From contig CAMAVU010000015.1 in NCBI GenBank assembly GCA_945861935.1, positions 1-32,340 on the forward strand: a stretch of 32,340 nucleotides of DNA. The letters run 5' to 3'. Positions within the stretch are counted from its first letter, which is position 1, and every line of letters starts with the position of its first letter. The position numbers and the translations under genes were made by a program. Positions 1 through 9,051 of this stretch are shown in pieces. Under the pieces are notes generated by a model. The model ran no database searches. It was not told where the DNA came from and saw only the letters and a program-made list of their open reading frames with translations. This stretch comes from Bifidobacterium breve (lineage in GTDB: Bacteria; Actinomycetota; Thermoleophilia; Miltoncostaeales; Miltoncostaeaceae).

Positions 1-358
<358 letters not shown>

Positions 359-384
359 TTGCTTCCTACGCCGCTATGCAGTCT

Positions 385-400
385 TGAGGGTTTACCCTCA
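385..400 (+). other. Hairpin in the 23S-5S spacer
   Basis: A perfect 6-bp stem (TGAGGG/CCCTCA) with a TTTA loop lies in the roughly 46-base spacer between 23S and 5S rRNA. Its place suggests a role in folding or processing of the rRNA precursor, but that is inference; it has no following U-run and is unlikely to terminate transcription. Confidence 0.45.
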
Positions 401-404
401 CGAA

Positions 405-524
405 TTCCCGGTGGTCAGGGCGAGCGGGAGACACCTCTTCCCATTCCGAACAGAGCAGTTAAGCCGCTCCGCGCCGATGGTACTCCGGACTCACGTCCGC
501 GGGAGAGTAGGTCGCTGCCGGGAT
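405..524 (+). rRNA. rrf: 5S ribosomal RNA
   Basis: About 120 bases with the standard 5S landmarks: the terminal helix TCCCGG (406-411) pairs with CCGGGA (518-523), the CCATTCCGAACAGAGCAGTTAAG block lies at about 441-463 (CCGAACagagcAGTTAAG core), and GCGCCGATGGTACT follows. It sits about 46 bases after 23S rRNA, as expected for the end of an rRNA operon. Confidence 0.96.
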
Positions 525-532
525 TCATCATT

Positions 533-560
533 CGAAGGGCCGCCAATGTGCGGCCCTTCG
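533..560 (+). terminator. Terminator-like hairpin after the rRNA operon
   Basis: CGAAGGGCCGC (533-543) and GCGGCCCTTCG (550-560) form a perfect 11-bp stem with a 6-base loop, nine bases after 5S rRNA. No clear U-run follows, which is common for terminators in GC-rich Gram-positive bacteria. The remaining stretch to 785 shows no further gene or clear signal. Confidence 0.75.
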
Positions 561-785
561 GCGTTCCCGGGGGCGTACCGCCGCTGTGTACCATCGGATC
601 AATGCCGCGCCGCCGTCCGCCCTCGCTCACGGTTGCCAGCATCCTCCGGATGCCATCCCCTGACCGGGTTCCCGCACATCTCCGGCCCACGTCGGTGCCG
701 TCGGGCCCCGGGGTCCGCTCCCCGTACCGGGGGGCGTGAGGTTTTGCCGGGCGGCGGGGGCAGGTGGGATGCAGGCCGGGGGGCG

Positions 786-1919
786 GTGCGGGCGCGGCTG
801 CCGACGTTGGCGTCAGAGATCTATCTGAACACCGGCGGCGCCGGCCCGCTGCCGGACGTTGCCGCAGATGCGATGCGGGCGATGGTTGATGAGCAGGCCA
901 CGCGCGGGCGGATGAGTCTGGGTGCCGGGGAGGACGCGCGGGAACGGCACTCCGCACTGCGCGCGGCGATCGCGGGGGTGGTCGGGCGTCCGCAGGCGGA
1001 GATCGCCATTGCCCAGTCATCGACGCACGCCATGAACGCGGTCATCTGGGGCCTGGGGCTTCGTCGTGGTGATGTCGTCGTGACGACGGGCATGGAGCAC
1101 CCCGGGCTCGCTGTGCCGCTGGCCGTCGCGACGGCCCGCGTGGGAGCGCGGCTGAAGATCGTGGATGCGGGGGATGGATCGGGGCCCCTCGAGGACGTGA
1201 TCGCCGCCGCCTGCACGACGCGCACACGGCTTGTCGCGCTGTCGCACGTCTCGTGGATGACGGGGGCCGTGCTTGATGTGGCCGGTGCGGCACGGGCCGC
1301 GGCGGCCGTGGGGGCGTTCACGCTCGTGGATGGCGCGCAGGGGGCGGGAGCGGTGCCGGTGGATCCTGCGGGCTGGGGTGTTGATGCGTACGCGATGCCC
1401 GCGCAGAAGTGGCTCCTCGGTCCCGAGGGGCTTGGCGCGCTGTGGATCCGGGAGGAGCACCTGGAAACGGTGGCCGTGGTGGTCACAGGGTTCGAGTCCG
1501 GTGAGGATCATGGGTGGGACGGATCGCTCACATTGCATCCCGATGCGCGGCGTTATGAGGCATCCACTCTCCCCGAGATCCTGCTGGCGGGGTGGACCGC
1601 GTCACTCGGATGGCTCGAGGCTCTGGGCTGGGCGCGCGTCCACGAGGGGACGGCGCGCGCGGCCGAGGCGTGCCGCGAGGCGCTGGCCGGGGTTCCCGGC
1701 GTGTGCCTGGATCCACCCGTCTCGTCGGAGTCAGGGCTGGTCGCCTTCTCCGTGCCCGGTCATGGATCCGAGCACGCTGCCGCCTGCCTGGCGGCCCGTG
1801 GGGTCGTCGTTCGACCGCTGCCTGCGCCGGGAGGCCTCCGTGCCTCGTGCGGGTTCTTCACCAACGCAGGGGATATCGAGCGTCTTGTGGAAGGCGTGGC
1901 CGAACTCGCGGCGTGTTAG
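786..1919 (+). CDS. Class V aminotransferase (cysteine desulfurase / selenocysteine lyase-like)
   Basis: A 377-residue PLP-dependent enzyme of fold type I, class V. The N-terminus begins with the family pattern [12 protein letters not shown]; a substrate/PLP segment SSTHAMN is at about residues 78-84, the PLP Asp-containing segment [14 protein letters not shown] lies mid-protein, and the Schiff-base Lys is in [13 protein letters not shown]. Class V members include cysteine desulfurases, isopenicillin-N epimerase-like proteins and kynureninase-like enzymes; the exact substrate cannot be read here. An open frame extends upstream to 354 but that would cover 5S rRNA, so I chose GTG at 786, just before the conserved region. 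Its stop codon TAG overlaps the putative murA -10 element. It is not HisC, which is a class I/II enzyme, despite the nearby his operon. Confidence 0.88.
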   Translation: MRARLPTLASEIYLNTGGAGPLPDVAADAMRAMVDEQATRGRMSLGAGEDARERHSALRAAIAGVVGRPQAEIAIAQSSTHAMNAVIWGLGLRRGDVVVTTGMEHPGLAVPLAVATARVGARLKIVDAGDGSGPLEDVIAAACTTRTRLVALSHVSWMTGAVLDVAGAARAAAAVGAFTLVDGAQGAGAVPVDPAGWGVDAYAMPAQKWLLGPEGLGALWIREEHLETVAVVVTGFESGEDHGWDGSLTLHPDARRYEASTLPEILLAGWTASLGWLEALGWARVHEGTARAAEACREALAGVPGVCLDPPVSSESGLVAFSVPGHGSEHAAACLAARGVVVRPLPAPGGLRASCGFFTNAGDIERLVEGVAELAAC

Positions 1920-1922
1920 CGT
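1917..1922 (+). promoter_or_regulatory. Putative -10 element for murA (leaderless type)
   Basis: TAGCGT matches TANNNT and lies 8 bases before the murA GTG at 1931, so transcription would start at or next to the start codon. Its first three bases are the stop codon of the upstream aminotransferase gene. No convincing -35 is visible and no Shine-Dalgarno precedes murA. Confidence 0.4.
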
Positions 1923-1930
1923 GCCTGCCC

Positions 1931-3220
1931 GTGAGCCAGCAGTTCGTGATCCAGGGCGGGCACGCGCTGGCGGGCACGGTGGCCCCCTCGGGCAACAAGA
2001 ACGCCGCGCTGCCGATCCTTGCCGCCACCCTCCTCACTGACGAGGAGGTCATCGTCGAGAATGTCCCGGACATTCTGGACGTCCACGCGATGCTGGCGAT
2101 TCTGGATGACCTCGGGGTGTCCGTGCGCGAGGAGGAGGACGGGGCGCTCGCGTTCCGGGCCGACGGGATCCGCGGCACCCGGCTGGACCCCGAGTTGTGC
2201 AGGCGCATCCGCGCATCGGTGCTGTTCGCCGGGCCGCTTCTGGCCCGGGCGGGTTCCGTGACCCTCCCCCTGCCGGGCGGCGACTTCATCGGGCGTCGCC
2301 GGATTGATACGCACCTCATGGGCTTCCGGTCGCTCGGGGCGACGATCGACGCGTCCGATCGCGCGTACGCCATCACCCAGACCGGGCTTGTGGGAGCAGA
2401 GATCTTCCTGGACGAGGCATCCGTGACGGCCACCGAGAACGTGCTGATGGCGGCCGTCCTGGCCCGGGGCCGGACGACGATCCTCAACGCGGCCTCCGAG
2501 CCCCACGTGCAGGACCTCGCGACCTTCCTGGTGGCGATGGGTGCGCACATCGAGGGAATCGGGACGAACCGCCTGATCATTGACGGTGTCGAGCGCCTGC
2601 ACGGCTGCCGCTTCCGGATCGGTCCCGACTACATCGAGATCGCGTCATTCATCGGACTCGCGGCCATCACCGGGTCCGACCTCGTCATCTCGGAGGCCCG
2701 CCGGGAGGACCTGCGCATGATCCTCCTGGGATTCGGGCGTCTCGGCATCCGCGTGGAGTGGATCGGGGACGGCGCGCTCCGCGTGCCCCCGGACCAGTCC
2801 CTCGAGGTGGTGCAGGACGAGGGCGGCGCCATCCCGAAGATCGATGATGGTCCGTGGCCGGCGTTCCCCGCCGACCTGACGTCCATCGCGACGGCGGTCG
2901 CCACTCAGGCAAAGGGCGAGGTCATGATCTTCGAGAAGATGTTCGAGAACCGCCTGTTCTTCGTGGACAAGTTGGTGGCGATGGGCGCTCGCATCATTCT
3001 CTGCGACCCGCACCGGGTGGTGGTGAGCGGACCGACACAGTTGTACGGCGAGCGCGTTGACAGCCCCGACATCAGGGCGGGCATGGCCATGCTCATCGCC
3101 GGCCTCGCGGCGAAGGGAACGACCAGCATCGGGAACATCGGGCAGATCGACCGGGGCTACGAACGCATCGATGAGCGGCTCCGGTCCGTGGGTGCGCGCA
3201 TCGAACGGGTGGACGACTAG
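1931..3220 (+). CDS. murA: UDP-N-acetylglucosamine 1-carboxyvinyltransferase (Asp-type MurA)
   Basis: This cytoplasmic enzyme transfers enolpyruvate from PEP to UDP-GlcNAc, the first committed step of peptidoglycan synthesis. The 429-residue length fits the family. The substrate-binding motif [10 protein letters not shown] is at residues 21-30 (Lys23) and [13 protein letters not shown] at 94-106. The active-site loop reads [10 protein letters not shown], placing Asp118 (codon 2282-2284) where most MurA proteins have the catalytic Cys that fosfomycin alkylates. Known Asp-type MurA enzymes, for example in mycobacteria, are active and intrinsically fosfomycin resistant. An open frame continues upstream to 1592, but homology begins at [13 protein letters not shown], so GTG 1931 is the start. 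hisZ begins 4 bases after the stop. Confidence 0.95.
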   Translation: MSQQFVIQGGHALAGTVAPSGNKNAALPILAATLLTDEEVIVENVPDILDVHAMLAILDDLGVSVREEEDGALAFRADGIRGTRLDPELCRRIRASVLFAGPLLARAGSVTLPLPGGDFIGRRRIDTHLMGFRSLGATIDASDRAYAITQTGLVGAEIFLDEASVTATENVLMAAVLARGRTTILNAASEPHVQDLATFLVAMGAHIEGIGTNRLIIDGVERLHGCRFRIGPDYIEIASFIGLAAITGSDLVISEARREDLRMILLGFGRLGIRVEWIGDGALRVPPDQSLEVVQDEGGAIPKIDDGPWPAFPADLTSIATAVATQAKGEVMIFEKMFENRLFFVDKLVAMGARIILCDPHRVVVSGPTQLYGERVDSPDIRAGMAMLIAGLAAKGTTSIGNIGQIDRGYERIDERLRSVGARIERVDD

Positions 3221-3223
3221 GCG

Positions 3224-4441
3224 ATGACCGATCCGGTTGAACTGCCCGCCGGGGTACGCGATGTGCTGCCCGTGGAGGCGGCGGAGTTGCGCGCGTTGGG
3301 CGATGCGCTGGACGGCGCCTTCCGGGCCTTTGGCTACCGGGAGGTGATGACGCCGCTGATCGAACTCGCCGATGTGCTCGACAGGGCCGAGGACGAGGGG
3401 GTCGGACGGGCGTACCGCCTGTTCGATGATGAGGGGCGCGTCCTCGTGCTCCGGCCCGATCTCACGATCCCCATTGCCCGGCTCGTTGCCACGCGTATGG
3501 CCGACCACCCGGACCCGGTTCGCGTGTCGTACAACGCGCGCGCGGCCCGTCCGCCGTCGCCCGGCAAGATCGAGGGTGCCGAGCAGCGCCAGGCCGGCAT
3601 CGAACTGGTCGGCCCCGACGGGCCGGAGGCGGATGCCGAGGTGATCGCCGCGCTGTCCTACGCCCTTGCCGCCGCGGGCGTGCCGGATGCGCGCATCGCG
3701 ATCGGCTCGGTGGCCATCGTGTCCGCGGTACTCGATGGTGCCGGTGCCGATGGCCCGGTGCGGGCGTCTCTGTGGGGTGCGCTGCGCGGCCGCAGCGTCG
3801 TGGACTGGCGCCGGGCCGCGGAGGAGATCGGGGCCGAGGGGGACCTGGGGGAGGTACTGACCGGGCTCCCGGCGATGCGCGGCGGTCGCGAGCTCCTCGA
3901 CCGGATCGGGACGGCCGTGCCGCCCGCCCGGTCCGAGTGCGAGCGACTGGACGCGGTGCTCGACTGCGTGGCGCGGCACGGCGTGGCCCCGCCGATGGTG
4001 GACATGGGCGTGGTGCGCGACTGGAGTTACTACTCGGGAGTGGTCATCGAGGCGTATGCGATGGGAGCAATGGCCCCGGTAGCCGTGGGCGGTCGCTACG
4101 ACGGGCTGGGGGCGCGGTTCGGGCGGCCACGCGCTGCGGTGGGGGTGGCGGTCGCTCTGGACCTCCTCCACCACGCGGTGGGGCGGTCGGCCGAGCGGCC
4201 GGCAGCCGGGATCGTCCTCGTGGGGGGAGCCGACGATCTGGTGGCCGATGCGGTCGCCCTGCGCCGCGCCGGCACCGCGGTTCTCGCCGTGGCCTCCCTG
4301 CACCCGGACCCCGACGCGGTTGCGGTGGCGGATGGCCGGGGGTACGTCGTCAGACGCGTGGCCGACGGCTGGAGTGTCCGCGATGTCGCCACCGGATCGG
4401 ATGAGATCCTGAGTGACCTTGGGGCAGGCCCGTGGACCTGA
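3224..4441 (+). CDS. hisZ: ATP phosphoribosyltransferase regulatory subunit
   Basis: HisZ is a catalytically inactive paralogue of histidyl-tRNA synthetase that forms a complex with short-form HisG and is needed for the first step of histidine synthesis and its feedback control. The 405-residue protein has the class II synthetase-like core: AGVRDVLP near the N-terminus, LRPDLT at 76-81, a degenerate motif 2 region, RDWSYYSGVVIEAY and GGRYDGLGARFG. The last 95 or so residues form a separate C-terminal extension. The partner hisG follows directly with a 10-base overlap, which supports HisZ over a true HisRS. The ATG is 4 bases after the murA stop. Confidence 0.93.
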   Translation: MTDPVELPAGVRDVLPVEAAELRALGDALDGAFRAFGYREVMTPLIELADVLDRAEDEGVGRAYRLFDDEGRVLVLRPDLTIPIARLVATRMADHPDPVRVSYNARAARPPSPGKIEGAEQRQAGIELVGPDGPEADAEVIAALSYALAAAGVPDARIAIGSVAIVSAVLDGAGADGPVRASLWGALRGRSVVDWRRAAEEIGAEGDLGEVLTGLPAMRGGRELLDRIGTAVPPARSECERLDAVLDCVARHGVAPPMVDMGVVRDWSYYSGVVIEAYAMGAMAPVAVGGRYDGLGARFGRPRAAVGVAVALDLLHHAVGRSAERPAAGIVLVGGADDLVADAVALRRAGTAVLAVASLHPDPDAVAVADGRGYVVRRVADGWSVRDVATGSDEILSDLGAGPWT

Positions 4442-5067
4442 GGATCTGCGTACCGCTCGGCGCGCTTCTCGAGGGATCATTGGCCGCGATCGCCGCGGTG
4501 GGCCTGCCCGTGGAACCACTCCGTGATGCGGGTCGGCGCCTGATCGTCGAGGTGCCGGGCGGTCCGACGTACATCACCACGCGTCCTACCGACGTGCCGA
4601 CCTACGTCGAAAGCGGCGCCGCTGACATCGGCATCGTCGGCCGTGATGTGCTGCTGGAGCGCGAGCCCGACGTCTATGAACTCGCCGACCTCGGGTTCGG
4701 CGGTTGCACGATGTCGTGGTGCACGCCCGCCGGGGACGACCCGACGGCGCTGGCCATCGAACGCTTCGGTGTTGTGCGTGTGGCGACGAAGTACGTGAGG
4801 TGCGCCGAGCGGTTCTTCGAGGGGACGGGCCGGAAGGCCGAGATCGTGAAGGTGAATGGGTCGGTGGAACTCGCGCCGCTGGTCGGCCTGGCCGATGGGA
4901 TCGTTGACCTCGTGGCCACGGGTCGCACGCTGCGCGAGAACGGACTGGTGGAGCGCGAGGTCCTGTTCGAGTCCACGGCCCGGCTGATCGCCAACCGCGT
5001 GAGCCACAAGTTGCGCGCCGACGTGCTGGACGGTCTCGTCCGTGCGTTCGAGGCCGGGGGGGCGTGA
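4432..5067 (+). CDS. hisG: ATP phosphoribosyltransferase, short catalytic form
   Basis: HisG joins ATP and PRPP to give phosphoribosyl-ATP, the first step of histidine synthesis. At 211 residues this is the short form, lacking the C-terminal regulatory domain of long HisG; it therefore requires HisZ, encoded just upstream. Visible motifs: DIGIVGRD (65-72), VNGSVELAPLVGLAD (141-155) and the PRPP-binding segment DLVATGRTLRENGL (159-172). It starts with GTG inside the last codons of hisZ and ends in a GTGA overlap with hisD, pointing to coupled translation. Confidence 0.95.
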   Translation: MDLRICVPLGALLEGSLAAIAAVGLPVEPLRDAGRRLIVEVPGGPTYITTRPTDVPTYVESGAADIGIVGRDVLLEREPDVYELADLGFGGCTMSWCTPAGDDPTALAIERFGVVRVATKYVRCAERFFEGTGRKAEIVKVNGSVELAPLVGLADGIVDLVATGRTLRENGLVEREVLFESTARLIANRVSHKLRADVLDGLVRAFEAGGA

Positions 5068-6323
5068 CCGAGGTGCGGCGGATCACCCTCGCGGCGGGGG
5101 AGGGCAGAGCGCTGGGTCCGACCTTCCGCACGGCGGCAGCGGACGGCCCCAGCGCCGATGTCGCTGCCGCGCTCGCCGATGTCCGGCTCCGGGGCGATGC
5201 AGCGGTCCTCGACGCCATACGGCGCTTCGATGCCCCCGGGTTCGACCGGCCCTCCCCGGTCGTGGACCCCGCGGAGATCGTGGCAGCGGTGGATTCCCTC
5301 GATTCCCGCCTGCGCGATGCGATCTCGTTTGCGGCCGAACAGGTCCGGACCGTCGCCGAGGCGGGGCGTCCGCCGGAGTGGGAGGTGACCCTCCCACCGG
5401 GCCAGTCGGTGCGGATGAGAGTGGTGCCGGTGTCCGCGGCGGGCGTCTATGTGCCCGGCGGCCGGGCCGCATATCCCTCGAGCCTCATCATGGGGGTGGT
5501 GCCGGCCCAGGTCGCGGGCGTCTCCCGCATCATGGTGGCCAGCCCGCCGGGCCCGGACGGCCTGCCGAATCGCGTCGTGCTCGCCGCCGCCGGCCTGCTG
5601 GGCGTGCACGAGATCGTCGCGGCGGGCGGGGCGGCCGCAATCGGGGCCATGGCATTCGGCACCGGGACCATTCCGCCGGTTGATGTCATCGCCGGCCCCG
5701 GCAACGCGTGGGTGCAGGAGGCCAAGCGGCAGGTGTTCGGGCTCGTCGGGATCGATTCGGTCGCGGGTCCCAGCGAGCTGCTGGTGCTCGCCGATTCCAC
5801 ATCGGACCCCGAGGCCATCGCGGCCGACCTGCTGGCGCAGGCCGAGCACGGTCCCGACTCGCCCGCCGTCTGCGTGGCGTGGGACCGGGGGGTCAACGAT
5901 GCGGTCGAGGCCGCGCTCTTCCTCCGGCAGGGCCCGGTTGGTAGGATCACCCTCGTCGACTGCCCGTCTCAGGAGGACGCCATCGTCCTGGCCGAGGCCT
6001 TCGCGCCGGAGCATCTGCAGATCGCCCTCGCGGACGCCGCGGCCGTAGCGCCCCGGATCCACCGTGCGGGGTGCGTGTTCCTCGGGCCGCTCGGCGGCAC
6101 TGCGTTCGGCGACTACGTCGCCGGGTCGAATCACATCCTCCCGACGGGAGGCGCTGCGCGTTATGCCTCCGCCGTCGGACCCGCCACGTACATGCGCCGT
6201 ATGGCGCTCGTCGATATCCCGCAGGACGCCGTTGACGTCCTCACGCCGCACCTCGCGGCGCTCGCAGACGCGGAGGGGTTTCCCGAGCACCGGCGCTCAG
6301 CAGAGATCAGGTCATCACGATGA
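5064..6323 (+). CDS. hisD: Histidinol dehydrogenase
   Basis: HisD oxidises L-histidinol to L-histidine in two NAD-dependent steps. The 419-residue protein has PGGRAAYPSS at 131-140, GPGNAWVQEAK around 211-221, the zinc ligand pair Gln259 and His262 in LLAQAEHGPDS, the catalytic EH pair in FAPEHLQIA and a C-terminal His in FPEHRRS. Gln259/His262 fall at the same positions as in the E. coli enzyme. GTG start overlapping the hisG stop by 4 bases; the stop overlaps the hisB ATG by 4 bases. Confidence 0.97.
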   Translation: MTEVRRITLAAGEGRALGPTFRTAAADGPSADVAAALADVRLRGDAAVLDAIRRFDAPGFDRPSPVVDPAEIVAAVDSLDSRLRDAISFAAEQVRTVAEAGRPPEWEVTLPPGQSVRMRVVPVSAAGVYVPGGRAAYPSSLIMGVVPAQVAGVSRIMVASPPGPDGLPNRVVLAAAGLLGVHEIVAAGGAAAIGAMAFGTGTIPPVDVIAGPGNAWVQEAKRQVFGLVGIDSVAGPSELLVLADSTSDPEAIAADLLAQAEHGPDSPAVCVAWDRGVNDAVEAALFLRQGPVGRITLVDCPSQEDAIVLAEAFAPEHLQIALADAAAVAPRIHRAGCVFLGPLGGTAFGDYVAGSNHILPTGGAARYASAVGPATYMRRMALVDIPQDAVDVLTPHLAALADAEGFPEHRRSAEIRSSR

Positions 6324-6907
6324 GCAGAACAGCAACCATCCGACGTACCACCGGCGAGACCGATGTCGAGGTGCGTATTGACCTCGACGGGACGGGCGTG
6401 GCCGAGGCCGTCACCGGCATCGGCTTCTTCGACCACATGCTCATCCTGCTTGCCCGGCACTCGCTCATCGACATCTCCGTCGTGGCGAAGGGCGACCTCG
6501 AGACGGGCAGCCACCACACGGTGGAGGACACGGGGATTACCCTCGGACGGGCCCTGGACGAGGCCCTTGGCGATCGGAGCGGCGTGGAGCGCTACGGGAG
6601 TGCCCTTGTGCCGATGGACGAGGTGTTGGTGCAGGTGGCCATCGACCTTTCCGGTCGGCCGTACCTCGCGTTCGACGTGTCCTTGCCGCCGATGGTGATC
6701 GGGGGATTCGAGACCGACCTCACCGGCGAGTTCCTCCGGGGCGTGACGAACGCGGGACGGATGACCATGCACGTGGACCTGTTGAAGGCCGGTGGGCCCC
6801 ACCACGTCATCGAGGGGTGCTTCAAGGGGGTGGCACGGGCGCTCGGTGCGGCCGTGGCGCCGAACCCCCGGGTGCGCGGTGTGCCGTCGAGCAAGGGCGC
6901 CCTGTGA
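6320..6907 (+). CDS. hisB: Imidazoleglycerol-phosphate dehydratase
   Basis: HisB dehydrates imidazole-glycerol phosphate to imidazole-acetol phosphate, using two manganese ions bound by His and Glu residues. The 195-residue protein is the monofunctional dehydratase without the fused histidinol-phosphatase domain of enteric HisB. Metal-binding motifs are clear: FFDHML (36-41), GSHHTVEDTGI (63-73) and the second repeat GGPHHVIEGCFKG. It starts with ATG in an ATGA overlap with hisD and overlaps hisH by GTGA. The phosphatase must be encoded elsewhere. Confidence 0.97.
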   Translation: MSRTATIRRTTGETDVEVRIDLDGTGVAEAVTGIGFFDHMLILLARHSLIDISVVAKGDLETGSHHTVEDTGITLGRALDEALGDRSGVERYGSALVPMDEVLVQVAIDLSGRPYLAFDVSLPPMVIGGFETDLTGEFLRGVTNAGRMTMHVDLLKAGGPHHVIEGCFKGVARALGAAVAPNPRVRGVPSSKGAL

Positions 6908-7560
6908 CCCAGGGGGCCCCGGGCCCGGACGTGGCCCTGCTGGACTACGAGATGAGCAATCTGAGGAGCGTCGGCAAGGCGCTCGAGCGGTTGGGCGCAC
7001 GGGTGCGCGTCGCGGCGCGCCCCAGTGAGGCGGTGGGCTGCGATTGCATCGTGCTGCCCGGGGTCGGGCGGTTCGGGGCCGCGATGGAGCGCCTTTCGGA
7101 TCATGGCTTCACCGGCATGCTCCGCGACGAAGCCGCGGCGGGCACTCCGGTGCTCGGCATCTGCCTGGGTCTCCAACTGCTCTTCGACGAGAGCGAGGAG
7201 AGCCCGGATACCCCGGGCCTTGGGCTGATCGGAGGCAGGGTCGAGCGCCTTCGCACGGACCGGAAGGTGCCGCACATCGGGTGGAGCGAGGTCACGTGGG
7301 CGCCCGGGTCCGCCCTCGCCCCGCCGGACGGGGGGCCCGCCGAGCGCACGTACTACTTCGTGCACTCCTACGTGTGCGTGCCGACCGACCCGGGAGACAC
7401 CCTGGGTACCGCCGTGCACGGGACACCGTTCGTCGCGGCCGCGGGCCGGGGCAGCGTGTCGGGGTTGCAGTTCCACCCTGAGAAGTCGAGCACGGCGGGC
7501 CTCGCGCTGCTCGGTCGTTGGCTCGAGTCGGTGCGGGCGGGCATGGCGGTCACGACGTGA
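6904..7560 (+). CDS. hisH: Imidazole glycerol phosphate synthase, glutaminase subunit
   Basis: HisH hydrolyses glutamine and passes ammonia to HisF. The 218-residue class I glutamine amidotransferase has the nucleophile Cys87 in GICLGLQLLFDES, the oxyanion segment LPGVGRFG (51-58) and the catalytic pair His191/Glu193 in FHPEKSS. The open frame extends upstream inside hisB, but homology begins at VALLDYEMSNLRSVGKAL, so GTG 6904, overlapping the hisB stop by 4 bases, is the best start. The partner hisF lies one gene downstream. Confidence 0.96.
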   Translation: MTQGAPGPDVALLDYEMSNLRSVGKALERLGARVRVAARPSEAVGCDCIVLPGVGRFGAAMERLSDHGFTGMLRDEAAAGTPVLGICLGLQLLFDESEESPDTPGLGLIGGRVERLRTDRKVPHIGWSEVTWAPGSALAPPDGGPAERTYYFVHSYVCVPTDPGDTLGTAVHGTPFVAAAGRGSVSGLQFHPEKSSTAGLALLGRWLESVRAGMAVTT

Positions 7561-8297
7561 TCGAGCTCTACCCGGCGATCGACCTGCGTGACGGCGCCGC
7601 CGTGCGCCTCGTCCAGGGTGATTTCGAGCGCAGCACGGTGTTCAACGATGACCCCGTTGCACAGGCGCGTTCGTTCGCCCGCGAGGGCGCCACACACCTG
7701 CACGTGGTGGATCTGGATGGCGCGCTGGAGGGCCGTCCGGTGCATGCGCCGATCATCGCGCAACTCGCCGCGACATTTCCGGGGGCGGTCCAGTTGGGGG
7801 GCGGACTTCGCGACCAGCCTGCCGTCGAGACGGCCATGGCGACCGGGGTCGACCGGGTGGTGGTGGGAACGGCGGTGATCGAGGACGAGGAGTTCCTGCG
7901 CTGGGCGACAGCCCGTCTGGGGGATCGCCTGGTGGTGGCCCTCGACGCCCGCGACGGGAGGGTGGCGACGCATGGGTGGACCCAGATGTCCGACCGGACC
8001 GCGATGGAGGTGGCCGCCGACCTTGTCCGCACAGGCGTGCGCCACCTCCTCTACACCGACATCGGACGCGATGGCACGCTGGGCGGCCCGAACCTCGAGG
8101 CCCTCCGGCGCCTGTCGAATGCTGCGCCGCCCCTGACAATCCTCGCCGCCGGCGGGATCTCCTCGCTCGATGACCTCGTGTCCCTGATGCGTCTTCGCCT
8201 GCCGAACCTCCGGGGGGTCATCGTGGGCCGTGCGCTGTACGAGGGGCGCTTCACGGTGACCGACGCGATCGCCACGCTCTCAGGGGCGACGCGGTGA
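7557..8297 (+). CDS. hisA: Phosphoribosylformimino-5-aminoimidazole carboxamide ribotide isomerase
   Basis: HisA is a TIM-barrel isomerase (Amadori rearrangement of ProFAR to PRFAR). The 246-residue product begins [12 protein letters not shown], with general acid/base candidates Asp9 and Asp130 (VVALDARDG). The two phosphate-binding halves are visible: QLGGGLRD and, in the second half, [13 protein letters not shown] followed by [11 protein letters not shown]. In classical Actinobacteria the bifunctional PriA also serves tryptophan synthesis; whether this protein has TrpF activity cannot be told from the sequence. GTG 7557 overlaps the hisH stop by 4 bases. Confidence 0.95.
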   Translation: MIELYPAIDLRDGAAVRLVQGDFERSTVFNDDPVAQARSFAREGATHLHVVDLDGALEGRPVHAPIIAQLAATFPGAVQLGGGLRDQPAVETAMATGVDRVVVGTAVIEDEEFLRWATARLGDRLVVALDARDGRVATHGWTQMSDRTAMEVAADLVRTGVRHLLYTDIGRDGTLGGPNLEALRRLSNAAPPLTILAAGGISSLDDLVSLMRLRLPNLRGVIVGRALYEGRFTVTDAIATLSGATR

Positions 8298-9049
8298 TCA
8301 GGGTCATCCCGTGCCTCGACGTCGATCGGGGCCGGGTGGTGAAGGGCGTCAACTTCATCGACATCCGGGATGCCGGCGATCCCGTGGAGCTCGCCGCGCG
8401 GTACGACGCCGCCGGGGCGGATGAACTCGTCTTTCTGGATATCACCGCCACGCACGAGGAGCGGGACACCATCATCAACCTGGTCGAGCGGACGGCGGAG
8501 GAGGTCTTCATCCCCTTCACCATCGGTGGCGGCCTTCGGACGGAGGACGACATCCGCGCCGTACTGGCGGCGGGCGCCGACAAGATCTCTCTCAACTCCG
8601 CGGCGGTCCGCGACCCCGACCTCGTGGAGCGGGCAGCCATGCGGTTCGGGGACCAGTGCATCGTGGTGGCGATCGACGCGAAGCGCCGCGCCGACGGATC
8701 GGGGTGGGAGGTCTACCTCGCGGGCGGGCGGGTCGAGACCGGCCTCGAGGCGGTCGCCTGGGCATCGGAGGCCGTCCGCCGCGGGGCCGGGGAACTCCTG
8801 GTGACGAGTATGGACCGCGATGGCACTCAGGCCGGGTTCGACATCGACCTGCTCGCCGCGATCACCGACGCCACCACGGTCCCGGTCATCGCGTCGGGCG
8901 GTGCGGGGACGCTGGAGCATTTCGCCCAGGCCGTCACCCACGGGCACGCCGATGCCGTGCTGGCCGCGTCGGTCTTCCATGATGGCGTGTACACCGTGGG
9001 TGAGGTCAAGGCCGCGATGGCACGTGATGGCGTAGCAGTCAGGAGATAG
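8294..9049 (+). CDS. hisF: Imidazole glycerol phosphate synthase, cyclase subunit
   Basis: HisF uses ammonia from HisH to convert PRFAR to imidazole-glycerol phosphate and AICAR. The 251-residue TIM barrel starts [20 protein letters not shown], with catalytic Asp11 and Asp128 (VVAIDAKR). Phosphate-binding loops are [12 protein letters not shown] and [24 protein letters not shown] is also typical. GTG 8294 overlaps the hisA stop by 4 bases. It is the last his gene here; hisI, hisE and hisC do not follow. Confidence 0.97.
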   Translation: MIRVIPCLDVDRGRVVKGVNFIDIRDAGDPVELAARYDAAGADELVFLDITATHEERDTIINLVERTAEEVFIPFTIGGGLRTEDDIRAVLAAGADKISLNSAAVRDPDLVERAAMRFGDQCIVVAIDAKRRADGSGWEVYLAGGRVETGLEAVAWASEAVRRGAGELLVTSMDRDGTQAGFDIDLLAAITDATTVPVIASGGAGTLEHFAQAVTHGHADAVLAASVFHDGVYTVGEVKAAMARDGVAVRR

Positions 9050-9051
9050 CC

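Noticed and set aside
786-1919. The aminotransferase as histidinol-phosphate aminotransferase HisC
   Set aside because: The motifs ([24 protein letters not shown]) belong to class V, not to the class I/II fold of HisC, and the gene is separated from the his genes by murA.
3224-4441. hisZ as a true histidyl-tRNA synthetase
   Set aside because: The motif 2 and histidine-binding segments are degenerate and short-form hisG follows with an overlap, which is the HisZ arrangement.
2645-4519. A 624-codon open frame on the minus strand across murA, hisZ and hisG
   Set aside because: It lies opposite well-recognised genes, shows no family motif and is Arg/His/Pro-rich, as expected for shadow frames in very GC-rich DNA.
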